From Gammaproteobacteria bacterium UBA2675 (lineage in GTDB: Bacteria; Pseudomonadota; Gammaproteobacteria; Pseudomonadales; Pseudohongiellaceae), in NCBI GenBank assembly GCA_002354805.1, contig DEMH01000012.1, positions 62,001 through 126,000 on the forward strand: a stretch of DNA of 64,000 nucleotides, in the 5' to 3' direction. Below, piece after piece: positions 53,244-61,399 of the stretch. Under the pieces are notes generated by a model, which saw only the letters and a program-made list of their open reading frames with translations, made no database searches and had not been told where the DNA came from. The stretch's first letter is position 1. Every line of letters begins with the position of its first letter. Both the position numbers and the translations under genes were made by a program.

Positions 53244-55043
53244 ATGACCGCAAGCAGCCCGTCAAACGCTAACCACGGAAACGCTGACAAGAGCCACAAT
53301 TCCGCAGAAGCCGCCGGAAAGTCGCCGTCGCACTTCATTCGCCACATGATCGAGCAGGATCTGGGATCGGGCAAGCACAATGGCCGGGTGCAGACGCGTT
53401 TTCCTCCTGAACCCAACGGCTTTCTGCATATCGGACACGCCAAGTCAATCTGTCTGAACTTTGGGCTCGCGCAGCAGTTTCAGGAGCGCGCGCGAGCGGC
53501 CTGTAACCTGCGTTTTGACGATACCAACCCGGCCAAGGAAAGCCAGGAGTTCATCGATGCCATCAAGGCTGACATTGAGTGGCTTGGATTTGAGTGGAAC
53601 GGGGAAGTACGTTACACCTCGTCTTATTTTCAGCACCTGTATGATTTTGCTTTGCAGTTGATTCGCAATGGCAAAGCCTATGTGTGCAGCCTGACACCCG
53701 ACGAGGCTCGCGAGTATCGCGGCACCCTGACCGAACCGGGTCGCAACAGCCCGTATCGCGAGCGCAGTGTTGACGAAAATCTGGACTTGTTTCAGCGTAT
53801 GCAGGCAGGCGAGTTCGCGGATGGCGAGCACAGCCTGCGCGCGAAGATTGATATGGCATCGCCGAATATCAACATGCGTGATCCTGTGATCTACCGAATC
53901 CGCAAACTGCGCCACCACCAGACGGCAGACAGCTGGAATGTCTACCCGATGTATGACTACGCGCACTGCATTTCCGATGCGCTCGAGCACATCACACATT
54001 CCTTGTGCACGCTTGAATTTGAGGACCATCGTCCGCTGTACGACTGGATTCTGGTGAATCTGGAACCGGATTCTCTGCGACAGGCATGTCACTCGCTTGG
54101 CAATATGAGCGCAGATGAGCCCTATGTATTGCCTCAGCAGACCGAATTTGCCCGCCTGAACATCAACTATACCGTGATGAGCAAGCGTAAACTGAAAGAA
54201 ATGGTGGAGCTGGGTCTGGTATCAGGCTGGGACGATCCGCGTATGCCCACGCTTTCAGGGCTGCGCCGCCGTGGTTACACGCCGGCAGCCATTCGTCATT
54301 TCTGTGACATGATCGGTATGAGCCGCAGCGAAAGCATTGTTGATGTCGGCATGCTGGAGCACAGTATTCGCGACGATCTTGATACCAATGCGCCCCGGGC
54401 GATGTGTGTGCTGCGCCCATTAAAAGTGACGCTGACCAACTATCCTGACGACAAACAGGAAATGCTGTCACTGCCATGTCACCCTAAGAATGATATGGGG
54501 CACCGTGATATTCCGTTCGGAAAAACGCTGTACATTGACCGCAGTGATTTCGAGCAGGTGCCACCTCCTGGATTCAAGCGTTTGAGCCCTGAGAGCGAAG
54601 TCCGTCTGCGCGGTGCCTATGTCATCCGCTGCGATGAAGTCATCACGGATGACAACGGTGAAGTTGTTGAGCTTCGCTGCCATGCTGACCTGGATACGCT
54701 TGGCAAGAACCCGGAAGGGCGCAAGGTCAAGGGTGTGATTCACTGGGTGCCAGCGGAATCCGCGTTAGCCGCCGAAGTCAGGATTTATGACAGACTGTTC
54801 AATAATGAGAGTCCGGATGATAAATCGCTCGGAGACTTCAAGAACAGCCTGAACCCTGACTCGCTGCAGATCCTGACTGGCTGCCTCGTGGAGCCGTCAC
54901 TGGCGTCTGCGGCACCGGAAGCCAGTTTTCAGTTTGAACGGGAAGGGTATTTCTGTGTGGATCGCCACGACAGCCGCCCTGGCAGACTGGTATTCAATCG
55001 CACAGTGAGCCTGCGGGACTCATGGGGAAAACAGAACGGATGA
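53244..55043 (+). CDS. glnS: Glutaminyl-tRNA synthetase
   Basis: 599 residues, class Ib. Charges tRNA-Gln. It has the HIGH motif in GFLHIGHAKSICLNF, KMSKS-type MSKRKLKEM, and the two C-terminal beta-barrel anticodon domains. A 30-residue Ser/Asn/Lys-rich extension precedes the core, which starts at SHFIRHMIEQDL; this extension is longer than in E. coli. The stop overlaps the cysS ATG by four bases. Confidence 0.97.
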   Translation: MTASSPSNANHGNADKSHNSAEAAGKSPSHFIRHMIEQDLGSGKHNGRVQTRFPPEPNGFLHIGHAKSICLNFGLAQQFQERARAACNLRFDDTNPAKESQEFIDAIKADIEWLGFEWNGEVRYTSSYFQHLYDFALQLIRNGKAYVCSLTPDEAREYRGTLTEPGRNSPYRERSVDENLDLFQRMQAGEFADGEHSLRAKIDMASPNINMRDPVIYRIRKLRHHQTADSWNVYPMYDYAHCISDALEHITHSLCTLEFEDHRPLYDWILVNLEPDSLRQACHSLGNMSADEPYVLPQQTEFARLNINYTVMSKRKLKEMVELGLVSGWDDPRMPTLSGLRRRGYTPAAIRHFCDMIGMSRSESIVDVGMLEHSIRDDLDTNAPRAMCVLRPLKVTLTNYPDDKQEMLSLPCHPKNDMGHRDIPFGKTLYIDRSDFEQVPPPGFKRLSPESEVRLRGAYVIRCDEVITDDNGEVVELRCHADLDTLGKNPEGRKVKGVIHWVPAESALAAEVRIYDRLFNNESPDDKSLGDFKNSLNPDSLQILTGCLVEPSLASAAPEASFQFEREGYFCVDRHDSRPGRLVFNRTVSLRDSWGKQNG

Positions 55044-56437
55044 CTTTACCTGAGATCACGCTTTACAACACGCTGACCCGACGCAAGGAAGTGTTCAATC
55101 CGGCCGAAGCCGGAAAGGTCCGCATGTACGTCTGTGGTCTGACCACCTACGACTATGCACATATTGGCCATGCGCGAATGCTGGTGGCCTTTGACGTAAT
55201 CCAGCGTTATTTCCGTTACTGCGGTTATCAGGTTACCTATGTCCGCAATATCACCGATATTGACGACAAGATTCTCAGGCGCGCAAAAGAGAACGGAGAA
55301 TACTTTGCGGATCTGACTGAGCGCTTTATCGAAGCGACGCATGAGGATGAAGCCGCACTGTTTATACAGCCACCCGATCAGGAGCCCAGGGCGACTGCGC
55401 ACATCGGTGAAATCATCAGCATGATCGAACGCCTGATTGCCGCTGACTACGCTTATCGGGCGGAGAACGGCGATGTGTATTATGCAATCAGTCAGTTCAA
55501 AGCTTACGGCAAACTCTCCAACAAGAATCCGGAAGAGCTGCTGGCCGGCGCGCGAATCGAAGTGGGTGAGCTGAAGCGTGACCCACGTGACTTTGCTCTC
55601 TGGAAAGCCGCCAGCGACGAAGAGGTGGGCTGGGACTCGCCATGGGGATATGGTCGTCCGGGCTGGCACATCGAGTGCTCTGCCATGTCCACCTGCTGCC
55701 TGGGTGACAGTTTTGACATACATGGCGGCGGCAGCGATCTGATGTTCCCTCATCACGAAAATGAAATTGCTCAGTCAGAGGCGGCGACCGGAAAACACTT
55801 TGCCAGCTACTGGATGCACAACGGAGCAGTTCGTGTCGATAATGAAAAAATGTCCAAGTCGCTGGGCAATTTTTTTACTATTCGTGATGTGTTGCAGCGC
55901 TACCCGGCCGATGTTGTCCGTTATCTGCTGGTCGCCAGCCACTATCGCAGTCCTATCAATTACTCGGATAAAGGACTTGATCAGGCTGCCTCTGCTTTGG
56001 AGCGTCTGTACCTTGCGGTGCGGGGTCTGGACACCGACCATGCCAACGATCTCGTCAACAGCCAGTTCGAGAAATCGTTCCGGGAGGCGATGAATGACGA
56101 CTTCAACACTGCTGAGGCAATCAGCGTGCTGTTTGATATTGCCAGAGAGATAAACCGGGTCAAGGAGACCGAACCGGCGCAGGCTGCCAGGCTGGGCAAG
56201 CTGATGCTGAAACTGGCCGGGGTAATGGGGCTGATGCAAGGCTCTGCCGAGCAGTTCCTGCGTCGTGGCGAGGATCAGGTTGACGCCGAATTGATAGAAT
56301 CGCTTATCGCTCAACGCAAGCAGGCCCGTGCGGACAAGGACTGGGCGCTGGCCGATCAAATCCGCGATCGGCTCAATGAAATGAAGGTGGTTGTCGAAGA
56401 CGGGACCGATGGCAGCCGCTGGCGCATAGAAAGGTAG
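55040..56437 (+). CDS. cysS: Cysteinyl-tRNA synthetase
   Basis: 465 residues, class Ia. HIGH-type YAHIGHAR, zinc cysteine ligands (CGLTTYD, GWHIECSAMSTCC) and KMSKS (EKMSKSLGNF) are all present. The ATG at 55040 overlaps the glnS stop (ATGA) and starts with the family-typical MTLPEITLYNTLTRR; ATG 55022 in frame is an alternative. A tRNA array follows. Confidence 0.97.
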   Translation: MTLPEITLYNTLTRRKEVFNPAEAGKVRMYVCGLTTYDYAHIGHARMLVAFDVIQRYFRYCGYQVTYVRNITDIDDKILRRAKENGEYFADLTERFIEATHEDEAALFIQPPDQEPRATAHIGEIISMIERLIAADYAYRAENGDVYYAISQFKAYGKLSNKNPEELLAGARIEVGELKRDPRDFALWKAASDEEVGWDSPWGYGRPGWHIECSAMSTCCLGDSFDIHGGGSDLMFPHHENEIAQSEAATGKHFASYWMHNGAVRVDNEKMSKSLGNFFTIRDVLQRYPADVVRYLLVASHYRSPINYSDKGLDQAASALERLYLAVRGLDTDHANDLVNSQFEKSFREAMNDDFNTAEAISVLFDIAREINRVKETEPAQAARLGKLMLKLAGVMGLMQGSAEQFLRRGEDQVDAELIESLIAQRKQARADKDWALADQIRDRLNEMKVVVEDGTDGSRWRIER

Positions 56438-56455
56438 ATTCACTGCAATCAATCG

Positions 56456-56484
56456 TTGACGGAGACGGCCCGCATGAGTATTAT
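56456..56484 (+). promoter_or_regulatory. Promoter of the tRNA-Pro/His/Arg array
   Basis: TTGACG (56456-56461) and TATTAT (56479-56484) with a 17-base spacer, about 57 bases upstream of tRNA-Pro. Confidence 0.65.
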
Positions 56485-56541
56485 GCCGTCCTCGCGGTTG
56501 GGGGACGTCTGTAAAACGACGTTCTGACAATAGGCGATTGT

Positions 56542-56618
56542 CGGGGTATAGCGCAGTCTGGTAGCGCGCCTGCTTTGGGTGCAGGATGTCGGGAGTTCAA
56601 ATCTCTCTACCCCGACCA
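56542..56618 (+). tRNA. tRNA-Pro(TGG)
   Basis: 77-base cloverleaf with CCA. The acceptor CGGGGTA pairs with TACCCCG, and the anticodon loop TTTGGGT gives TGG. Confidence 0.97.
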
Positions 56619-56638
56619 CTTTTTTACCGCGGATTTAT

Positions 56639-56715
56639 GGTGGCTGTAGCTCAGTTGGTAGAGCCCCGGACTGTGACTCCGGTTGTCGTGGGTTCGAGCC
56701 CCATCAGCCACCCCA
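56639..56715 (+). tRNA. tRNA-His(GTG)
   Basis: 77 bases including the extra G at position -1, paired with C73. The anticodon loop CTGTGAC gives GTG, and CCA is encoded. G34 is a queuosine site. Confidence 0.97.
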
Positions 56716-56792
56716 TATTCAAAAGCCTGGCGGGTAATACTCCGCCAGTGCTGCCCCAGCAAACCAGTATCTGCCGCGGCAGGACCAGTTCC

Positions 56793-56869
56793 GCGCCCGT
56801 AGCTCAACCGGATAGAGCATCGGCCTTCTAAGCCGAGGGTTGCAGGTTCGAGTCCTGCCGGGCGCGCCA
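56793..56869 (+). tRNA. tRNA-Arg(TCT)
   Basis: 77-base cloverleaf with CCA. The acceptor GCGCCCG pairs with CGGGCGC, and the anticodon loop CTTCTAA gives TCT. A possible MnmC substrate. Confidence 0.97.
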
Positions 56870-56874
56870 AATAC

Positions 56875-56907
56875 AAAAGGGTCACCCTGCGGGTGGCCCT
56901 TTTTTAT
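56875..56907 (+). terminator. Rho-independent terminator after the tRNA array
   Basis: GC-rich stem around a TGC loop, AAAAGGGTCACCC with GGGTGGCCCTTTT, followed by more T (TTATTT). It begins six bases after tRNA-Arg. Confidence 0.88.
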
Positions 56908-56931
56908 TTGCCGCCCGGCGGCAGACGAGAA

Positions 56932-57073
56932 CCTGCCGTTCGACAAAACGGCAGGACAGCCGTTTTGGACGCACTTTAGTGCGCAAGAACCTGCTGCACC
57001 TACCGGCAGCGCTTCCGCAGGTGGGAGTGTTCCTCCTCAGGTTTTCGTCGCTCACGCTCCCACCTCCGAAAAC
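56932..57073. other. Structured non-coding segment
   Basis: No gene is supported here. Several inverted repeats compete or interlock: CCTGCCGTT (56932) with AACGGCAGG (56947); AAAACGGC (56945) with GCCGTTTT (56959), which excludes the first; AGGTGGGAG (57019) with CTCCCACCT (57057); and GTTTTCG (57041) with CGAAAAC (57067), whose arms interlock with the previous pair like a pseudoknot. Confidence 0.5.
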
Positions 57074-57158
57074 ACTACCTGGAATCAGCCGCAACAGGCA
57101 CCTTCTTCCATCGAAGCATCAGGAGTAGCGGGACAAGGAGCGAGGGTGTACCCGAGGA

Positions 57159-57249
57159 CTGTCCCGCTGATCGTGATGCTGGAAGCTTCTAGCCGAGATC
57201 TGTCCCGCGGCGCCGGGTGCCGGAAGCTCCGACCGAGATCCATCCCGTG
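57159..57249. repeat. Imperfect tandem repeat of about 41 bases
   Basis: Units 57159-57199 and 57200-57239, plus a partial third unit to 57249, each beginning (C)TGTCCCGC or a variant and ending CCGAGAT. A further GCGGGACA/TGTCCCGC inverted repeat (57128-57135 with 57160-57167) overlaps the first unit. Confidence 0.6.
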
Positions 57250-57280
57250 ACGCAATACGACGGAGGCACTACCCTCCAGC

Positions 57281-57529
57281 CTAACCCTTCATCCGTCTAC
57301 CCGCAGCCTCAGCCTCCAGTCGCTCAACCAGCCAGACCTTGATAATCGATTGACGCGTAACACCAATACGCGCAGCCTCGCGGTCCAAAGATTCCACCAC
57401 CCAGGCCGGAAAGTCGACGTTAATACGTTTCTGATTCTGGTTGTTACGGCGCGCAGTTAATAAATCCAGATCGTCAACAACATCCTGCTCACCTTCATCA
57501 AACTTCCTGTCAAAGTCTTTAGCTTTCAT
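57281..57529 (-). CDS. brnA: BrnA family antitoxin
   Basis: 82 residues. The acidic N-terminal half (KAKDFDRKFDEGEQDVVDD) and C-terminal ribbon-helix-helix-like segment (RINVDFPAWVVESLDREA) fit BrnA antitoxins, which neutralise BrnT and repress the operon through the DNA-binding end. ATG 57529 lies inside the 3' end of brnT, an 11-base overlap, so translation is coupled. The longer frame to 57586 would be read within brnT. Confidence 0.85.
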   Translation of the reverse strand: MKAKDFDRKFDEGEQDVVDDLDLLTARRNNQNQKRINVDFPAWVVESLDREAARIGVTRQSIIKVWLVERLEAEAAGRRMKG

Positions 57530-57782
57530 AGAGCTGCACCTCACTTTTTCGAGAGCGTCTGACAGATATGAGTCGGATATAGCCATTCCGATATGTGACG
57601 ACTGCAGACCAATGTTTATTATTGATTAGCCCGACTAAGAGATAGCGGGGTTCATCTTCTGATTTGGCACGAATTTCAATCATCTCAGGATCATTCCATA
57701 GCTCCTGAGCCTGCTCGAAGTTTATACCGTGTTTTTCGAGATTGATCTGACTCTTATCCTTGTCATACTCAAAATCGGCCAT
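57519..57782 (-). CDS. brnT: BrnT family toxin (RelE-like ribonuclease)
   Basis: 87 residues, normal for BrnT. The start ADFEYDKDKSQINLEKHGIN and the core YLLVGLINNKHWSAVVTYR...IRLISVRRSRK match the BrnT family, RelE-fold ribonucleases that stop translation under stress. The first gene of the pair, brnT then brnA. The operon is oriented toward the tRNA array and lies beside an SRAP gene. AAGGAG is 11 bases upstream of the ATG. Base use is less GC-rich than the core genes around it, in keeping with gain by transfer. Confidence 0.9.
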   Translation of the reverse strand: MADFEYDKDKSQINLEKHGINFEQAQELWNDPEMIEIRAKSEDEPRYLLVGLINNKHWSAVVTYRNGYIRLISVRRSRKSEVQLYES

Positions 57783-57890
57783 GAGTATAAATTACTCCTT
57801 TTCTACTCAAGCAACAAGTTTGCTGGGTCCTTAAACCCCCTCAACTCACGTATACTTCATAGCACCAATCCCACCACAGGACTCCACCCC

Positions 57891-58586
57891 ATGTGCGGCC
57901 GCTACAACATCGTTGACAGCCTCGAGGTCAGAGCCCTGCTGACCATGCTCGGTGTAGATCTCGGCAAAGGCTTCCGTTTCTCCCCAGACATCGCTCCGGG
58001 AGCAACCGTCAGTATCATCCGCGAAGTGGACGGTGAGCGCATTGTCAGCGACGCTATCTGGTGGCTGCTGCTCGATCCTGCAACGCTCAAGCCCAATTAC
58101 AAGTACGCGTCCTTTAATACACGCTCTGACAAACTCGATGAGCCTCGCGCCGCCGGTTTTCGGCCCTATCGCGAGTCGCGCTGCATTATTCCGGCGTCTG
58201 CGTTCGTGGAGGGCCTGGGAGACGGTAAAACCTACCACAAGCTCGCAGCTGTCGATCAGGCTATTGCCTTTGGTGGTTTGTGTCGGGAATGGGTGAATAA
58301 AGAGACAGGTGAAACCGCGCTGTCAGTCAGCATTATCACCTTGCCGCCCCTGCATGACGCCTACTGGAAAACACATGTGCATCCCAAATCCATGCCTTTG
58401 ATGCTTCCTACGGAAAACGATGTGATGGATCCGTGGCTGGACAGAGGAGAAAAAGACGTGGAGCAGTTTCGCTGGCTGCTGGAGCCGATTTTGCGGGCAC
58501 CGCTGGTGGCGACGCCGATTGACAGGCCTTCGACCTGGCGGCCGATTGGCGGCAGCAAGACACTTAAAGGGGACGGAGGGATTTAG
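57891..58586 (+). CDS. yedK: SRAP domain protein (YedK/HMCES)
   Basis: 231 residues. SRAP proteins crosslink to abasic sites in single-stranded DNA through Cys2. The start MCGRYN supplies that cysteine after methionine removal, and FNTRSDKL, CIIPASAFVEG and the histidine region (HVHPKSMPLML) are present. I therefore fix the start at 57891. The last seven codons lie in the left arm of a 23-bp perfect hairpin, so the natural C-terminus may have been altered by that repeat. Divergent from brnTA. Confidence 0.92.
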   Translation: MCGRYNIVDSLEVRALLTMLGVDLGKGFRFSPDIAPGATVSIIREVDGERIVSDAIWWLLLDPATLKPNYKYASFNTRSDKLDEPRAAGFRPYRESRCIIPASAFVEGLGDGKTYHKLAAVDQAIAFGGLCREWVNKETGETALSVSIITLPPLHDAYWKTHVHPKSMPLMLPTENDVMDPWLDRGEKDVEQFRWLLEPILRAPLVATPIDRPSTWRPIGGSKTLKGDGGI

Positions 58587-58612
58587 CAAGCTAAATCCCT
58601 CCGTCCCCTTTA
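58565..58612. repeat. Perfect 23-bp hairpin at the SRAP 3' end
   Basis: Arms 58565-58587 and 58590-58612 are perfectly complementary with only AA between them. The core is GGGGACGGAGGGATTTA. The left arm is translated as the end of the SRAP protein, including its TAG stop. CCTTTACACCCTTT follows. This could act as a bidirectional terminator between convergent SRAP and efp genes, or be a REP-like mobile palindrome. Confidence 0.85.
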
Positions 58613-58629
58613 CACCCTTTACAGCCTAA

Positions 58630-59196
58630 TCAACGCTTGACGCGAGCCTTGTATTCGCAGGCGATGGTGTCGATTTCGATCAGGTCGCCGATGTCGCAGA
58701 ACTCGGAAACTTTCAGCTCGTAGCCGGACTTCAGGCGAGCAGTCTTCATGACTTTGCCTGTTGTATCACCGCGCGCAGAAGGCTCAGTGTAGGCGATCTC
58801 GCGAACAATGGTTTTAGGCAGATCAATGGAGATCACCTTGCCATTGTAGAATACGGCCTGGCAGACATCTTCCATGCCATCTTCAATGAAGTCGATGACG
58901 TTTTCCAGATCGTCTTTCTCGATCTCGATCTGCTCGTAGTCGCTGTCCACGAAAACATACATAGGGTCAGCGAAGTAGGAGTAGGTAACTTCCTTTTGTT
59001 CCAGGACGATCTGTTCCAGTTTGTCGTCAGATTTGAACGCTGTCTCGGTGGCAACACCGTTGAGCAGGTTCTTCAGTTTCATCTTGTTGACGGCAGAGCC
59101 GCGGCCAGCGCGATGAAAGTCGTTCTTCTGAACTTTCCAGGGTGAGCCGTCAATCATGATGACCTGTCCGGCACGGATTTCCTGAGCGGTTTTCAT
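58630..59196 (-). CDS. efp: Elongation factor P
   Basis: 188 residues, three beta domains. EF-P relieves ribosomes stalled at polyproline. The modification site is Arg32 (FHRAGRGSAV), not lysine, so this is the rhamnosylated type served by EarP, encoded directly upstream. The start at 59196 (MKTAQEIRAGQV) matches the family; the frame extends nine codons further. It is the second gene of the earP-efp operon. Confidence 0.97.
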   Translation of the reverse strand: MKTAQEIRAGQVIMIDGSPWKVQKNDFHRAGRGSAVNKMKLKNLLNGVATETAFKSDDKLEQIVLEQKEVTYSYFADPMYVFVDSDYEQIEIEKDDLENVIDFIEDGMEDVCQAVFYNGKVISIDLPKTIVREIAYTEPSARGDTTGKVMKTARLKSGYELKVSEFCDIGDLIEIDTIACEYKARVKR

Positions 59197-59228
59197 AGTT
59201 AAACACTCTGTAAGGCAAAACAATCGGG

Positions 59229-60437
59229 TTAAGTTGCAAAGCCTGTAGCGCGCACGAGACTTGAGGTCAGATCGGGCAACTCTGCCAGCTTTTGCTGCCA
59301 GTTCCGGGCATGGCTGTGTAGCGCCGGAAAGTGGGGGCGCAGATCATGCCACAAATTTTCAATTCCGTCACCACAATTCCAGCGAAAATTCAGCTCCTGC
59401 CAGCAGGCAAGTGCCGCGGCTTCGGAGCCTGATTTGGCCGTGCCAGCGTAGAGGGAATGAAAAGCCTGCAGTTTATCCAGGTGCACGCCATCATCCTGCG
59501 GATAGATATGCCACAGCATGGGTTTGCCGGCCCACTGGGCGCGGACAAATGAGTCTTCGCCGCGAACGATGTTGATGTCGCAGATGCTCAGCAGTCGGTC
59601 ATAGTCTGGCTGGCTGACGAAGGGGTGAACCAGGAATTGGATGTTGCCCAGAGTCAGGCAGTCTCCGGGGGTCGGCTCTTGGGGACGGCCAAGCTGGCTC
59701 GCCAGCTGATTCGCCAGCCCACCTGCCGGGATGATACAGACCGTGGGCTGCGTGTCCTGCTTCAGCGCGCCAATGAGGTTCTTAAGCACCGGGCCAGGAT
59801 AACAGAACAAGGAAAGCCACAGCTTTGGCTCATCGTTGAGGCCGTAGGCGTTGACAAGCTGATGGCGGAGCGGGTTCTGTTCGTTCTGCCATGTCTGATG
59901 CTGGGCAATCAGTGTACGCTCGCGCAGCAAACCGCCAGTATTTTTACCGAAGCCGGGCAAGAAAAACTGCTTTTGCAGCGTGACTGTCTGATCGGCGCCC
60001 TGAATGGTCTGTGGCGAAGGCAGGCCATGGAATTCCGCAACCCAGTCTTCGGCGCTAAGATACTCAAGATTCACCCAACAGGGGTGGGGTTGCTGCGCAG
60101 CCATGCTCCGCAAAGTGATTTCTGGCAGCTCACAGCCAAACATTTCAACAATGACCGCCGCCTGGGCTGCTTCGATACAAGATTGCCCATCTTGTGGCCA
60201 GCGTCGAACGCAGACACCCTGCAATTGCAATGCCTGAGATGTGGGATTGGGTTCATTGCTCAGCAATGGATCCAGAAATCGCAGCGCCGCCTGCCAATCA
60301 TCGACCCACAGCGTAACGGCAATCCCGTGCTCAGTTGCCAGCTGCTGACTTAACCGCCAGCTCACACCAATATCACCAAAATTGTCGATGATGCTGCAGA
60401 ACACAGACCAGAATGGTTTGGTAAAACGATGTGACAC
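59229..60437 (-). CDS. earP: EF-P arginine rhamnosyltransferase EarP
   Basis: About 402 residues. EarP transfers rhamnose from dTDP-L-rhamnose to Arg32 of EF-P. FCSIIDNFGDIGVSWRLSQQ and the C-terminal IVRGEDSFVRAQWAGKP are the signature regions. Start is uncertain: GTG 60437 is chosen because the family begins just before the FWSVFCSIIDN segment; TTG 60482 is the longest possibility. A TATACT lies directly before the GTG on the minus strand. It is 32 bases from efp, so both are likely cotranscribed. Genes for dTDP-rhamnose are not in the window. Confidence 0.95.
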   Translation of the reverse strand: MSHRFTKPFWSVFCSIIDNFGDIGVSWRLSQQLATEHGIAVTLWVDDWQAALRFLDPLLSNEPNPTSQALQLQGVCVRRWPQDGQSCIEAAQAAVIVEMFGCELPEITLRSMAAQQPHPCWVNLEYLSAEDWVAEFHGLPSPQTIQGADQTVTLQKQFFLPGFGKNTGGLLRERTLIAQHQTWQNEQNPLRHQLVNAYGLNDEPKLWLSLFCYPGPVLKNLIGALKQDTQPTVCIIPAGGLANQLASQLGRPQEPTPGDCLTLGNIQFLVHPFVSQPDYDRLLSICDINIVRGEDSFVRAQWAGKPMLWHIYPQDDGVHLDKLQAFHSLYAGTAKSGSEAAALACWQELNFRWNCGDGIENLWHDLRPHFPALHSHARNWQQKLAELPDLTSSLVRATGFAT

Positions 60438-60603
60438 AGTATAGGAAGCCTGAGTTGTCTGTCGCGAAGCCGTAGTGCGCAAATAGTGGCACTACTGATT
60501 TGGATTGACAATGCCGCCATGCCACTCAGTAGCTGCCGGTGGTCGCCACAATTGCCTGTCTGCGGGTATACTTGCCGACAAATTTAGTGAGGAGTGCGGG
60601 GGT

Positions 60604-61371
60604 ATGCTGGCAGTTATTGGCGGGAGTGGGCTAAATTCCCTGACAGGGTTGCAGGAGCTTCGCCGCGAACAGGTAACGACACCCTATCAACAGGCACCGG
60701 TCTCTGTTTCAGTGGCAAGCCTGGAAAATGGCAGGGAGCTGGTGTTTCTGCCCCGGCATGGTGATGGCCATGTGCTGCCCCCGCACAGAATCAACTACAG
60801 GGCAAATATATTCGCACTGCACCAGTTGAATGTGTCAGGTGTCATTGCTGTCAACGCGGTGGGTGGCATCTCAGAAAAAATGGCGCCTGGTGTTATTGTA
60901 CTTCCCGACCAGATCATCGATTACACATGGGGGCGTGATCATACCTTTTTTGACGGCGATCAGACGGGTCTGCAATCACCTGACCAGTTCACGTCGACAG
61001 TAGCCCATATTGACTTCACCCGGCCCTATGACGACGACCTGCAGACACTGATTCTGCACGCTGCGGGCAAGCTGCGTCTGTCAGCAATCGCCGGAGGCGT
61101 TTACGGCGCCACCCAGGGGCCACGACTGGAGACCCCGGCAGAAATCAGACGCCTTGCACAGGATGGTTGTGACCTGGTCGGAATGACCGGCATGCCGGAA
61201 GCGGCACTGGCAAGAGAAATCGGCCTGCCTTACGTGTGCCTGGCGCTGTCAGTCAACTGGGCAGCAGGGATTACGGATGAAGTCATTACCATGGATAGCA
61301 TTCGCCAGGTACTGTCCGAGGGCATGGATCGTATCCAGCAGATCGTTCTGGCTGTGGCCGCAGAAAACTGA
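60604..61371 (+). CDS. S-methyl-5'-thioinosine phosphorylase (MTIP)
   Basis: 255 residues, purine nucleoside phosphorylase/MTAP superfamily. The phosphate loop is in GGSGLNSL, HRINYRAN and the GMTGMPEAALAREIG region are present. The TGMPEA variant and the csiV-mfd context (as PA3003/PA3002 beside PA3004 in P. aeruginosa) favour methylthioinosine over methylthioadenosine. The ATG at 60604 follows GAGGAG and GGGGG; the frame upstream is not needed. Confidence 0.88.
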   Translation: MLAVIGGSGLNSLTGLQELRREQVTTPYQQAPVSVSVASLENGRELVFLPRHGDGHVLPPHRINYRANIFALHQLNVSGVIAVNAVGGISEKMAPGVIVLPDQIIDYTWGRDHTFFDGDQTGLQSPDQFTSTVAHIDFTRPYDDDLQTLILHAAGKLRLSAIAGGVYGATQGPRLETPAEIRRLAQDGCDLVGMTGMPEAALAREIGLPYVCLALSVNWAAGITDEVITMDSIRQVLSEGMDRIQQIVLAVAAEN

Positions 61372-61399
61372 CGCTGTCAGCCAGACAAGCAGATGCTGC

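Noticed and set aside
53445..54092. Gene on the minus strand opposite glnS
   Set aside because: Antisense shadow; no recognisable domain, and glnS is certain.
56793..58612. Genomic island integrated at the tRNA-Arg 3' end
   Set aside because: No second copy of the tRNA 3' end and no integrase gene could be found in the window; only a weak case from context remains.
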